Below the pieces are notes generated by a model. The model saw only the letters and a list, made by a program, of their open reading frames with translations, did no database searches and was not told the DNA's origin. Both the position numbers and the translations under genes were made by a program. 64,000 bases of DNA from Poindextera sp963706385. GTDB lineage: Bacteria > Pseudomonadota > Alphaproteobacteria > Caulobacterales > Caulobacteraceae. Numbering within the stretch: the first letter of the stretch is position 1; each line of letters begins with the position of its first letter. Where the stretch lies: contig OY970153.1 in NCBI GenBank assembly GCA_963706385.1, positions 1,736,001-1,800,000 of the forward strand, given 5' to 3'. Shown one piece after another: positions 1-9,885 of this stretch.

Positions 1-70
1 GATGCGGCTCAGGATGACGAAGATTGGGGCGATGCAAAAGCGGGATCAGGCGGGCGCGGGCGGGCAGCAT

Positions 71-166
71 GGGTGGAGACTGGACGGCGACCCGAAGCGA
101 AACTCGTTACGGCTGCTTCCTTCCGGACCTGACCGGGTTGGCGAGGACTCCGCCCGCCGCCAGCCT
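71..166 (-). ncRNA. ffs: Signal recognition particle RNA (4.5S, small bacterial type)
   Basis: On the minus strand the hallmark SRP core is present: GGTCAGGTCCGGAAGG followed by AAGCAGCC, which is the Ffh-binding helix capped by a GGAA tetraloop. Outside it CTCG pairs with CGAG and GCGGAG pairs with TTTCGC, so the flanks fold into the expected extended hairpin. The RNA joins Ffh to form the particle that targets nascent membrane proteins. The core is certain; the exact ends are estimated from pairing. Confidence 0.93.
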
Positions 167-241
167 CCGCGCTCTATATCGCGGCTCGGGTCCCTCGACG
201 CAAGCCTCGCGCCGGCCGCGCGGCTTTGCTAAGCAGCATCC

Positions 242-1174
242 ATGCCCCTGTCGACCATCACCAACACCTTCGCCGGCAACCCGCTCGACCGCGCGAGCGA
301 CAAGCGGACCGACGCCGAATGGATGAGCGCGCGGCTGAACGATCCGGACTCGCTGGCCGTCGCCATCTGGAACGGCCGGCCGCTGGTCGAGGACGCCGCG
401 GCCGGCAAGCCGGCGGTGCAGATCGCCTATCTGCCGATCAGCCTGGCGCGGAAGATCGCCGCCGGCGACGAGCGGGTGCTGTTCATGGGCCTTTGGAAGC
501 AGACCGCGGTCTTCGCCATCGACCTGGAGGGCTCGGCCGACCCGACCGACGGGCCGCTGTCCGGCTTTGGCCGGTTCGAGGACCTGCGCGCCATCGCCCT
601 GACCCTGCCGCCGGCCGACGCGGCGATCCTGGCCACCGCCAAGGGGGTGTTCGAATGGCGGCGCAGGCACGGCTTCTGCTCGGCCTGCGGCCAGCCGACG
701 CTGGCCGTCGACGGCGGCTGGAAGCGATTGTGCGAGAGCTGCCGCACCGAGCACTTCCCCCGCACCGACCCGGTGGTGATCATGCTGCCGACCTTCGGCG
801 GCAAATGCCTGCTGGGCCGCCAGGCGATCTGGCCCAAGGGGATGTATTCGGCCCTGGCCGGCTTTCTGGAGCCCGGCGAGACCATCGAGGAGGCCTGCGC
901 GCGCGAGCTGATGGAAGAGGCCGGCCTGACCGCCACCTCGGTGGTCTATCATTCGACCCAGCCCTGGCCCTATCCCTCGTCGCTGATGATCGGGCTGATG
1001 GCGGAGGTCTCGGGCGACGACGCCACGCCCGACCAGACCGAGCTGGACGAGGTGCGCTGGTTCACCCGCGAGGAGACCCGCGCCCTGCTGCGCGGCGAGA
1101 TCCCCGGCGTGTCCGCGCCCGGCGCCATGGCCATCGCCCACCAGCTGATCAAGGCCTGGTCCGAGCAGGACTGA
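242..1174 (+). CDS. nudC: NADH pyrophosphatase / RNA decapping Nudix hydrolase NudC
   Basis: A 310-residue protein of typical NudC length. The N-terminal half is the family's poorly conserved domain. A four-cysteine zinc site follows at about C146, C149, C164 and C167. The Nudix box lies at about 207-229 (GFLEPGETIEEACARE, then EEAGL). The NudC-specific STQPWPYP motif is at about 238-245 and separates this family from other Nudix enzymes. The family hydrolyses NAD(H) to NMN(H) and AMP and removes NAD caps from RNA. The gene diverges from the SRP RNA about 75 bp upstream and appears monocistronic. Confidence 0.95.
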   Translation: MPLSTITNTFAGNPLDRASDKRTDAEWMSARLNDPDSLAVAIWNGRPLVEDAAAGKPAVQIAYLPISLARKIAAGDERVLFMGLWKQTAVFAIDLEGSADPTDGPLSGFGRFEDLRAIALTLPPADAAILATAKGVFEWRRRHGFCSACGQPTLAVDGGWKRLCESCRTEHFPRTDPVVIMLPTFGGKCLLGRQAIWPKGMYSALAGFLEPGETIEEACARELMEEAGLTATSVVYHSTQPWPYPSSLMIGLMAEVSGDDATPDQTELDEVRWFTREETRALLRGEIPGVSAPGAMAIAHQLIKAWSEQD

Positions 1175-1348
1175 GCCGCGCCATCGACATCTCGCATCCG
1201 AGCTTCCGGCCGGTCCTTAATAACGCTACCATTCACTCCAGCTTGGCGTTCATCCGGGCAGGTCCCGGCCAAGGACAAGCAAGCCGTCGACGTTCGCGGG
1301 CCATGCGGCCTTGGACGTGCGCGCGGCGCCAAGAGGAGGATCGACCCC

Positions 1349-2260
1349 ATGATCCGCGCCGTGCTCTCGGGCCACTATCGCGAAGACGCCCGCTATCCGG
1401 CGGCGATGGTGAACGTCACCAACCACTGCAATCTGAGCTGCAAGCACTGCTTCATCTTTCGGGACGGCAATCCCAGCCAGGCGCCCTTGTCGATCCGCGC
1501 CGAGATGAGCGACGCCGACATGCTGGAGACGATCGAAGGGCTGCGCGATCGGCACGGCATAAAGTCGATGCTGTGGATGGGCGGCGAGCCGCTGTTGAAA
1601 AAGAAGCTGCTGGCCAAGGGAATCCGTCTCTTCGCCCGCAATACGATCACCACCAACGGCACCGCGCCGCTGCCGGATTTCGGTCCCTCGGTGCACTACG
1701 TCGTCAGCCTGGACGGCCCCGAGGACCTCAACGACGACCTGCGCGGCGAGGGCGTGTTCCGGCGCGTGCTGCGCAATCTATCGAAAATCGGGCCGGATTT
1801 CGGCTCGACCGTCCAGGTGCAGTGCGTGGTGACGCGCCGCAACCAGGACCGGCTGGAGGAGCTGGTTGAAACACTGCGCGCCTCGCCCGTCGGCTGGATG
1901 ACCTTTTCCTTCTACGTGCCGATGAGCAACGACGTGAGCGGCAACGCCTGGGAGACCAACGAGGAGCGCGCCGGCGCGGTGCGCGAAGTGCTGCGCCTGA
2001 AGCAGCGGCACGGCGGATTCGTGCGCAACAGCCGCCGCAGCCTCGAACTGATGCTGCCGCCTGATTGCGAAGCGGTGACCGCGCATTGCCCGACGCAGGA
2101 ATGGCTGCTGCCGCTGTGGCTCGAGGACGATCATTTCACCACGCCCTTCTGCTGCTACGGCAACGACGTGGATTGCAGCCGCTGCGGCGCCTGGGTGGTG
2201 TTCCAATTTGCGGCGCGCCAGGAAGACGGCGCGCCGGTGGTGGCCGAGCGGGCGAACTAG
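1349..2260 (+). CDS. Radical SAM protein with C-terminal cysteine cluster, function unknown
   Basis: A 303-residue protein. The N terminus carries the radical SAM cluster motif CNLSCKHC (C27, C31, C34), followed by GGEP near residue 78, the usual SAM-binding motif. A second group of cysteines lies at the C terminus (HCPTQEW, then FCCYGNDVDCSRCGAW), resembling auxiliary Fe-S cluster sites of SPASM-like enzymes. The start is an ATG eight bases after AGGAGG at 1331-1336. No peptide precursor, carrier or modifying partner lies beside it: nudC is upstream and a repeat-rich gap is downstream. I do not recognise the subfamily, so substrate and pathway are unknown. Confidence 0.85.
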   Translation: MIRAVLSGHYREDARYPAAMVNVTNHCNLSCKHCFIFRDGNPSQAPLSIRAEMSDADMLETIEGLRDRHGIKSMLWMGGEPLLKKKLLAKGIRLFARNTITTNGTAPLPDFGPSVHYVVSLDGPEDLNDDLRGEGVFRRVLRNLSKIGPDFGSTVQVQCVVTRRNQDRLEELVETLRASPVGWMTFSFYVPMSNDVSGNAWETNEERAGAVREVLRLKQRHGGFVRNSRRSLELMLPPDCEAVTAHCPTQEWLLPLWLEDDHFTTPFCCYGNDVDCSRCGAWVVFQFAARQEDGAPVVAERAN

Positions 2261-2296
2261 ATTCCCGCTCGCCTTGGCTAAGCCCCATTCCGCTCG

Positions 2297-2662
2297 TCCC
2301 CGCGAAAGCGCTAAGGGATGCACACATCCCAAGGCCCGGCGTGTTCGTCCGAAACCCCTCGCCCGGAGGGAGAGGGAGGGGCCCACCGAAGGTGGGAAGG
2401 TGAGGGGTTACGGCCTCGCCAGTTCGAGCTCCGCGAGGATGCTCAGTCGGACCCCTCGATATTCTTCAGTATGTCGGTGTTCCAGAAACGAACTCCCGAT
2501 CCCGCGCTTTCGGCCGCACCGGCGGATGATGAGGGAAATCGGCCGACGCGGTACCCCTCACCTTCCCACGCCTTCGGCGCGGGCCCCTCCCTCTCCCTCC
2601 GGGCGAGGGGCTTCGCGCTGCGCCTTTCGAGATGTGTGCATCCTTTAGCGCGAAAGCGGGGA
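2297..2662. repeat. Long imperfect inverted repeat (REPIN-like)
   Basis: Two nested pairs of arms. The outer pair is at 2297-2329 and 2631-2662 (GATGCACACATC against GATGTGTGCATC, plus CGCGAAAGCG on both sides). The inner pair is at about 2355-2408 and 2553-2610, built on the purine-rich word GGGAGAGGGAGGGGCCC and its complement. About 145 bases of unrelated sequence form the centre. The arrangement is that of two REP-type units in opposite orientation. No convincing gene lies within. Confidence 0.8.
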
Positions 2663-2695
2663 ACCAGGTTTTCCTGAAACCTGCCGCACTCGACG

Positions 2696-2736
2696 ATAAA
2701 ACGCCTGGGTCCCCGCTTTCGCGGGGATGAGCGGAC
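2696..2736. repeat. Short REP unit (CCCCGCTTTCGCGGGG hairpin)
   Basis: A palindromic unit ending in GATGAGCGG. It matches units at 27750-27793 and 33758-33854, so it belongs to a dispersed intergenic family. It lies about 25 bases upstream of the MFS transporter start and downstream of the long inverted repeat. Confidence 0.75.
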
Positions 2737-2764
2737 GCCGCGCGCGGCTGACAGGGGGAGCTTG

Positions 2765-4123
2765 ATGTCGTCGTTTTCGCAGCTGCGCGGCATGGACCGC
2801 CATCAGTGGGCCGCGGTGAGCGCCAGCTTCCTGGGCTGGACGCTGGATGCGTTCGACTTCTTCCTGATGGTGTTCATGTTCAGCGCCATCGCCAAGGACT
2901 TCCATACGAACGTGGCGGCGGTGGCGATCGCCAGCACCCTGACGCTGGCGGCGCGGCCGTTCGGGGCGCTAGTGTTCGGCCTGCTGGCCGACCAGTTCGG
3001 CCGCCGGCCGATCCTGATGATCGACATCCTGCTCTATTCGGCGCTGGAATTCGCCTCGGCGTTCGCGCCGAGCCTGACCGTGCTCTTGATCCTGCGCGCG
3101 GCGTTCGGCTTCGCCATGGGCGGGGAATGGGGCATCGGCGCGTCGCTGGCCATGGAATTGATCCCTCCGGGCGCGCGCGGCTTCATCTCGGGCCTGCTGC
3201 AGGAGGGCTACGCCGCCGGCTACCTCCTGGCCTCGCTGGTGTTCTTCTTCCTGTTCGACAGGATCGGCTGGCGCGGCATGTTCATGGTCGGGCTGGCCCC
3301 GGCCCTGCTGGTCGTGCTGTTGCGCCTGGGGGTGAAGGAATCCCCGGTGTTCGAGGCGGGCCGGCGCGCCGCGGTCAGGCGCAGTCCGCTGGTGCTGCTC
3401 GGCGTCGGCGTGGTGGCGCTGGCGGTGGCCATGGGGCCGGCGCTGGTCGGGGCGGTGGACAAGACCGCCATGCTGAAGTGGGTCTATTTCATCGACGCGC
3501 CGATCGCGCTGTGCGGCCTGTGGGCCTTCCGCAAGCACTGGAAGACCGCGCTCTACGTCGTCCTGCTGATGACCGCGTTCAATCTGTTCAGCCACGGCAC
3601 CCAGGACCTGTTCCCGACCTTCCTGCAGAAGCAGCACCATCTGGACACCCGCGCGGTCGGGATGCTGACGGTGATCATGAACATCGGCGCCATCGTCGGC
3701 GGCCTGGCGTTCGGGGCCTGGTCGGAGCGGATCGGGCGGCGCTGGGCGATCGTCATCGCCGCCCTGCTGTCGCTGCTCGTCCTGCCGCTGTGGGCGTTTT
3801 CGCACACCGTCACGATGCTGGCGGCGGGCGCCTTCGCCATGCAGGTGATGGTCCAGGGCGCCTGGGGGGTGATCCCGGCGCACCTAAACGAGCTGTCGCC
3901 GTCCGACGCGCGCGGCGCTTTTCCGGGCTTCGCCTACCAGGTCGGCAACCTGCTGGCGTCCGGCTGCGCGGTCTGGCAGGCGCGGATCGCCGAGGCGCGA
4001 GGCGATGACTACGGCTTCGCCCTGGCGCTGGTCGCCGGCGCGGTGGCGGTGGCGATCGCCTTGGCCGCCTTCTTCGGGCCGGAGCGACGCGGCGTCGATT
4101 TCAGGCTCGAGGTGGGCCCCTAG
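2765..4123 (+). CDS. MFS transporter, metabolite:H+ symporter type
   Basis: A 452-residue polytopic protein with about twelve hydrophobic segments. The classic MFS loop motif after helix 2 reads GLLADQFGRRP, with a second copy (GAWSERIGRR) in the C-terminal half. The FDFFLMVFMFSAI opening and the GGEWGIGASLAMELIP segment resemble the sialate/lactate/aromatic-acid symporter branch. The substrate cannot be told from sequence. The ATG at 2765 is preferred over the adjacent TTG at 2762, with AGGGGGAG about seven bases upstream. Its TAG stop lies inside the terminal repeat of the element at 4120-4314. Confidence 0.88.
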   Translation: MSSFSQLRGMDRHQWAAVSASFLGWTLDAFDFFLMVFMFSAIAKDFHTNVAAVAIASTLTLAARPFGALVFGLLADQFGRRPILMIDILLYSALEFASAFAPSLTVLLILRAAFGFAMGGEWGIGASLAMELIPPGARGFISGLLQEGYAAGYLLASLVFFFLFDRIGWRGMFMVGLAPALLVVLLRLGVKESPVFEAGRRAAVRRSPLVLLGVGVVALAVAMGPALVGAVDKTAMLKWVYFIDAPIALCGLWAFRKHWKTALYVVLLMTAFNLFSHGTQDLFPTFLQKQHHLDTRAVGMLTVIMNIGAIVGGLAFGAWSERIGRRWAIVIAALLSLLVLPLWAFSHTVTMLAAGAFAMQVMVQGAWGVIPAHLNELSPSDARGAFPGFAYQVGNLLASGCAVWQARIAEARGDDYGFALALVAGAVAVAIALAAFFGPERRGVDFRLEVGP

Positions 4124-4314
4124 AGCATGATGATATTAAGTTGGATCACTTCATTACTCCGCTCATCCCGGCGAAGGCCGGGACCCAGATCGTAAGGCTG
4201 AGACGTTATATTTAGGACGACACGGATAAACTTGTGTTCTTTGATCTGGATCCCGGCCTTCGCCGGGATGAGCGGTGGAGATACTTGGGTCAACCTAAAA
4301 TCAACACGCTCTAG
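4120..4314. mobile_element. MITE-like element, ~195 bp, copy 1
   Basis: The ends form terminal inverted repeats of roughly 25-30 bases: CTAGAGCATGATGATATTAA on the left and CTAGAGCGTGTTGATTTTAG read from the right. Inside are paired hairpins built on CATCCCGGCGAAGGCCGGGA and its complement. It is related to copies at 24737-24924 and 27901-28078. It has no coding capacity, so any movement would need a transposase in trans. The TAG of the MFS gene (4121-4123) and the TAG of pheA (4311-4313, minus strand) both fall within its terminal bases. Confidence 0.75.
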
Positions 4315-5168
4315 GCGCGCCCGGCCGCCTGGCGGTAGGGATCGGCCGGATAGACGCCGAGAATCTCGAGCTTCTCGGAAAAGAAGCCCAATTCCTCGAA
4401 GGCGTGGACCATGCCCGGATCCTCGGGCCGCCCGTCCACCTCGGCGTAGAAGAAGGTCGCGGTGAAGGCGCCGTTCTCCATGTAGCTTTCCAGCTTGGTC
4501 ATGTTGACGCCATTGGTCGCGAAGCCGCCGAGCGCCTTGTAGAGGGCGGCCGGCAGGTTGCGCACGCGAAACACGAAACTGGTCACGCAAGGCTCGCCGG
4601 CCGGCGGCCGGGGCGGCTTGCGCTCGGCGCTCATCACCAGAAACCGCGTGGTGTTGTGCTTTTCGTCCTCGACGTCGCGCAGCAGGATCTCGAGGCCGTA
4701 GATCTGCGCCGCCAGCTCCGGGGCGATGGCCGCGCGGGTGGGGTCGGGATGCTCGGCCAGGGCCTTGGCCGCGCCGGCGGTGTCGCCCGCCGCCTCGGTC
4801 GCCACCTTCAGCTTGCGCAGCGCCTTGCGGCACTGGCCCAGCGCGATCGGCATCGAGGCCACGGTCCTGATCTGCTCCAGCTTGACGCCCGGATTGGCCA
4901 TCAGGTGGAAGCGGATCGGCTTGAAGCGTTCGCCGACGATCGTCAGGCCGGATCGCGGCAGCAGGTGATGAACGTCGGCGACCCGGCCGGCGATCGAGTT
5001 CTCCACCGGGATCATGCCCAGCGCGCAGACCCCCGACTTCACCGCATCGAACGCGTCCTCGAACGTCGCGCAGGGATAGGGCTCATAGTCCGGAAAATGG
5101 CTGCGGCAGGCCTCATGGCCGTTGGCGCCGGGCTCGCCCTGGAAGGCGATCTTCAAAGGGGCGGTCAT
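4311..5168 (-). CDS. pheA: Prephenate dehydratase
   Basis: A 285-residue monofunctional enzyme converting prephenate to phenylpyruvate in phenylalanine synthesis. The N-terminal part begins IAFQGEPGANGHEA and carries the family's NTTRFLVM motif near residue 185, where the TRF triad belongs to the active site. The C-terminal ACT domain (about 200-275; TSFVFRV, KLESYM) is the phenylalanine-sensing regulatory part. No chorismate mutase domain is fused. The start ATG at 5168 overlaps the kdsB stop (ATGA), so the two are translationally coupled with kdsB first. The stop codon is provided by the end of the adjacent MITE-like element. Confidence 0.95.
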   Translation of the reverse strand: MTAPLKIAFQGEPGANGHEACRSHFPDYEPYPCATFEDAFDAVKSGVCALGMIPVENSIAGRVADVHHLLPRSGLTIVGERFKPIRFHLMANPGVKLEQIRTVASMPIALGQCRKALRKLKVATEAAGDTAGAAKALAEHPDPTRAAIAPELAAQIYGLEILLRDVEDEKHNTTRFLVMSAERKPPRPPAGEPCVTSFVFRVRNLPAALYKALGGFATNGVNMTKLESYMENGAFTATFFYAEVDGRPEDPGMVHAFEELGFFSEKLEILGVYPADPYRQAAGRA

Positions 5169-5902
5169 GGATTGCGCTCCGCATAAGCCCGCGCCGCAGC
5201 GAGATCGGCGGGGTTGTTGACCTCGATCGGCGCGGCCTCCGCCACCGCCGCCCAGATCGAAAGGCCGATCTCCAGGGCTCTCAGCTGCTCCAGCTTCTCG
5301 CGCCGCTCCAGCGGCGAGGGCGGGGCGGCGCAAAACCTCTCCAGCGCCGCGCGCCGATAGCCGTAGATGCCGATGTGCCACCAGATGGGGCCGTCGCCGT
5401 AGAGGGTGGAGCGGGTGAAATACAGCGCGCGGCCGGCTTTCGCGCCCGGCGGCAGGGCGACGACCGCCTTGACCGCGTCGGGGTCGGACCGCTGCTCGGG
5501 TGAGCGCTCCGGCACGATCAGCGTGGAGATATCGCAGGACGATTCGCGCTCCAGCAGCTCCGCGCAGGCCCTGACCAGGGCCGGATCGAAGAACGGGATG
5601 TCGCCCTGCAGGTTGATCACCACGTCGTGCGAGCCCTCCGGGTCCAGCGCGTTCAGCGCGGCCAACACGCGGTCCGAGCCCGACGGCAGATCGGCATCGG
5701 TCAGCACCGCGCGGCCGCCGGCGGCCTCGACCGCCGCGACGATCTCCGCATCGCCCGCCGCCACCGCCACGGGCCCCACGCCGGCCGCCTCGGCGCGGCG
5801 CAGCACCCGCACGATCAGCGGCGCGCCGCCAATGTCGGCGAGCGGTTTGCCGGGCAGCCGGCTGGCCGCCATGCGCGCGGGGATGAGGACGATCGGACGC
5901 AT
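5165..5902 (-). CDS. kdsB: 3-deoxy-manno-octulosonate cytidylyltransferase
   Basis: A 245-residue enzyme that activates KDO as CMP-KDO for lipopolysaccharide inner-core assembly. The nucleotide-binding N terminus reads IPARMAASRLPGKPL. Later motifs are DADLPSGSDRV and NLQGDIPF, all typical of KdsB. The ATG at 5902 (MRPIVLIP) fits the family start; the reading frame stays open further upstream without conserved sequence. It is the first gene of a two-gene unit with pheA, a common alphaproteobacterial pairing. Confidence 0.95.
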   Translation of the reverse strand: MRPIVLIPARMAASRLPGKPLADIGGAPLIVRVLRRAEAAGVGPVAVAAGDAEIVAAVEAAGGRAVLTDADLPSGSDRVLAALNALDPEGSHDVVINLQGDIPFFDPALVRACAELLERESSCDISTLIVPERSPEQRSDPDAVKAVVALPPGAKAGRALYFTRSTLYGDGPIWWHIGIYGYRRAALERFCAAPPSPLERREKLEQLRALEIGLSIWAAVAEAAPIEVNNPADLAAARAYAERNP

Positions 5903-6054
5903 TCTATCCTTGGGATGGACGGGGGGCTTCAAGCACGACGCGGAAGCCAATTGGCCGGTTGCGCGAGCGCCGGTAGCGTGTCAGAGACGCGAACGCAAGG
6001 ATGGGCGCCGGATTCTTCACCCGCGCGCCGGGGCTTAGAGGGCTGACGAGCGGG

Positions 6055-6699
6055 ATGAGCGACGAGCTAGGCTTCAACAAGATCGCGGGCGCGGTGCTGG
6101 CGACCGGGCTGGCCATTTTCGGCCTGGGCGAACTGTCGAACATCATCTTCAAGTACGAGCCGCCCGCCAAGGCCGGCTACGCCATCGCCGTGACGCCGGC
6201 GGCCGGCGGCGGGGGCGCGGCGGTCGAGGCGCCGATCGACTGGGGCGCGGAACTGCCCAAGGCCGACGTCGCGGCCGGCAAGACGGTCGTCGCCAAGTGC
6301 CAGTCCTGCCACAACTTCGACCAGGGCGGCCCGGACATGACCGGCCCGAACCTCTACGGCGTCCTGGGCCGCGCGCCGGGCAGCCATCCGGGCTTTTCCT
6401 ATTCCGACGGCATGAAGGCCTTCGGCGGCAAGCAGCCGGTGTGGGACTACGCGCATATCAACGACTTCATCACCGCACCGCAGAAATACATCGACGGGAC
6501 CAAGATGACCTTCGTCGGCCTGAAGCAGCGCCAGGACCGGATCAACGTCGTCGCCTATCTGCACACGCTCGGCTCGAGCCTGCCGATCCCGGCGCCGAAT
6601 CCGGCCCCGACCGCCACCGCGGCGGCGAGCGCCGGCGGATCGGGCGCACCGGCCTCCGGAGCCTCGCCGGCCGCCCCGGAAGCCGTCGCCAAGAAATAA
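6055..6699 (+). CDS. Membrane-anchored class I cytochrome c (CycM/c552 type)
   Basis: A 214-residue protein with an uncleaved N-terminal membrane anchor at about 8-30, a linker rich in Ala, Gly and Pro, then one c-type haem site CQSCH (C82, C85, H86). M151 in GTKMTF is the likely distal ligand. The C-terminal 40 residues are a low-complexity Ala/Pro/Ser tail. Such anchored cytochromes pass electrons from the bc1 complex to the aa3 oxidase at the outer face of the inner membrane. The ATG at 6055 is chosen because the anchor starts there; the frame is open upstream. It converges with the NlpC/P60 gene four bases on. Confidence 0.88.
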   Translation: MSDELGFNKIAGAVLATGLAIFGLGELSNIIFKYEPPAKAGYAIAVTPAAGGGGAAVEAPIDWGAELPKADVAAGKTVVAKCQSCHNFDQGGPDMTGPNLYGVLGRAPGSHPGFSYSDGMKAFGGKQPVWDYAHINDFITAPQKYIDGTKMTFVGLKQRQDRINVVAYLHTLGSSLPIPAPNPAPTATAAASAGGSGAPASGASPAAPEAVAKK

Positions 6700-6703
6700 T
6701 GGT

Positions 6704-7536
6704 TCAGGGCCGCCGATAGGCGACCGGCCGGCCCGCGCCCGCGGCCTCGATCCGCGCGATCGCCTCGGCCAGGGGCTCGACCACCACCGCTGCATGATGG
6801 CCGTTGGCGTGCACGATGCGCAGCTGATCGAGCATGATCGCCACATGGCCGCGCCAGAACACCAGATCGCCGCGCCGCAGGGCGCTCGCCTCGACCGGCG
6901 CGCCCAACGCCTGCTGCAGGTCGGTGTCGCGCGGGCAGCTTCGCCCGCAGGCGAACATCGCCTGCTGCAAGAGGCCCGAGCAGTCGACGCCCTGGCTCTC
7001 GCGCCCGCCCCAGAGATAGCCGGCCCCGACGAATCGCTCGGCCACCGCGACATAGTCGGTCTCGAACCAGCCAACCGGCGCCAGTTGGTGCTCGAACACC
7101 CATCCGAACCCCCGCGCCATGACGAATCGCTCGCGCCGGGTCGAGATCGTCAGCAGACTGTTGATCGACAGCGGGCCGAGGGCCGGCGCGCGGACGTCCG
7201 GCGAGGCGAAGCCATAGGCCCGCGGCGCCGCCACGCGGTGGGTGGGGCGATGTCCGGGCTCGGCCAGGGCCGAACGCTCGACAAAGCCGACATAGCCGTC
7301 GCGCCGCGCCTGGCCCCAGGCCCAGCCGTCGGTCTCCTCCAGCACGTCGAACAGCTCGCCATGGAGCAGCTGATCGAGCTGCTCGCCGGCAAGATCGGCC
7401 TGGCGGCGGATCGGGGTCGCCGGCGTTGCGCAGCGCAGACGCGTCGGCCGCGCGTAGCGCTCGGCGCGGACGAGGCCCTCGAGCTCGCTCGACGCCAGAT
7501 CGGCCCTGGCCAGGGTCAGGCGCGGTTCGAACGAGC

Positions 7537-7540
<4 letters not shown>
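6704..7540 (-). CDS. NlpC/P60 (C40) cell-wall peptidase with bacterial SH3-like domains
   Basis: A 278-residue protein. SH3-like segments occupy about 35-155 (HGELFDVLEETDGWAWG, then GYVG). The catalytic NlpC/P60 domain follows, with C187 in VDCSGL, H232 in RGHVAIML and a third polar residue near VHANGHH. The family cleaves peptide crosslinks or stems of peptidoglycan. No clear signal peptide is present, which is usual for this alphaproteobacterial subgroup. Its ATG overlaps the stop of the upstream aminopeptidase (ATGA), implying coupled translation and perhaps shared peptide turnover. Confidence 0.9.
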
Positions 7541-8922
<1,382 letters not shown>

Positions 8923-9024
8923 GGAGCGGCCCTAACCCGGTAAGATTTCGTCAAGCTTAACGCTTCGTTGAGATGGTCGGCCGATGATTTGCGCCATCGC
9001 CGCCTTCGCCGGAGCGTCCGCCTC

Positions 9025-9876
9025 ATGTGTCGCAAGCTACTCCTCGCCGCAACCGCCATGATCGCGGCCGGCGCCGCCCCGATGGCCGCCTTCGCCGCCC
9101 AGGCCGCCGTCGCGGGCCCGCCGGCCGCCCAGGCCGCCTCCGCCACCCCGTCGGCGCCGCGCAAGGCGAGCGCTGCGGAGCGCGCCCTGGCCGACCGGCT
9201 CGACCCCCTCGCCCGCGCCGCCTTCTGGGCGCGCGAGGCCAACCTCGATCCCACCGATGCGACCGCCGGCGTCCGTCTGGCCGCGGCGCTCAGGGCGCTG
9301 GGCCAATACGCCGAGGCCGCGCAGGCCGCCCAACAGGTGCTGGCGGTCGATCCTAAGAACCTGGAGGCCCTGTTGGAGACAGCCCGCGCCTTCGTCGCCG
9401 AGGGTCAGGGATTCTACGCCATAGATCCGGCCAAGCAGGCGATCGCGCTCGCCCCGCGCGACTGGCGGCCGCTGTCGTTGATCGGCGTGGCCTACAACCA
9501 GGTTCAGCGCAACGATGACGCCCGGGCCGCCTGGCGCCAGGCGCTGGCGCTGTCGCCGGACAATCCCGCCGTGCTGTCGAACATGGCCATGGCGATCGCC
9601 GCGGAGGGCGACGCGGCCCAGGCTGAAGCCCTGCTTCGCCGCGCGATCGCCCAGCCGGGCGCGAGCCTGCAGGAGCGCCAGAACTTGACCCTAGTGCTCG
9701 GCCTGGAAGGCAAGCTGGCCGAGGCGGAGAAGCTGCTGCGCGAGGATCTGCCGCCGGCGCAGGCCGACGCCGACCTCGCCTATCTGCAGGCGGCCTCGTC
9801 GCGCCCGCAGGCGTCGACCACGCCGGACGCGGGCGCTGACCACTCCTGGTCCCGGCTGAAGGACGCGGGCGGCTAA
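9025..9876 (+). CDS. Secreted TPR protein, TadD-like candidate of the Flp pilus
   Basis: A 283-residue protein. The N terminus is a signal peptide (MCRKLLLAATAMIAAGAAPM). A C-terminal series of tetratricopeptide repeats follows, visible as ALGQYAEAAQAAQQVLAVDP, the NQVQRNDDARAAW repeat and LSPDNPAVLSNMAMA. TadD proteins of Flp loci are TPR lipoproteins that help assemble the secretin. This one sits beside the Flp block but on the opposite strand, converging with tadC ten bases away. It lacks a clear lipobox, so the TadD role is inferred from context. The ATG at 9025 is chosen for the signal peptide. Confidence 0.75.
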   Translation: MCRKLLLAATAMIAAGAAPMAAFAAQAAVAGPPAAQAASATPSAPRKASAAERALADRLDPLARAAFWAREANLDPTDATAGVRLAAALRALGQYAEAAQAAQQVLAVDPKNLEALLETARAFVAEGQGFYAIDPAKQAIALAPRDWRPLSLIGVAYNQVQRNDDARAAWRQALALSPDNPAVLSNMAMAIAAEGDAAQAEALLRRAIAQPGASLQERQNLTLVLGLEGKLAEAEKLLREDLPPAQADADLAYLQAASSRPQASTTPDAGADHSWSRLKDAGG

Positions 9877-9885
9877 GTCGCCGGC

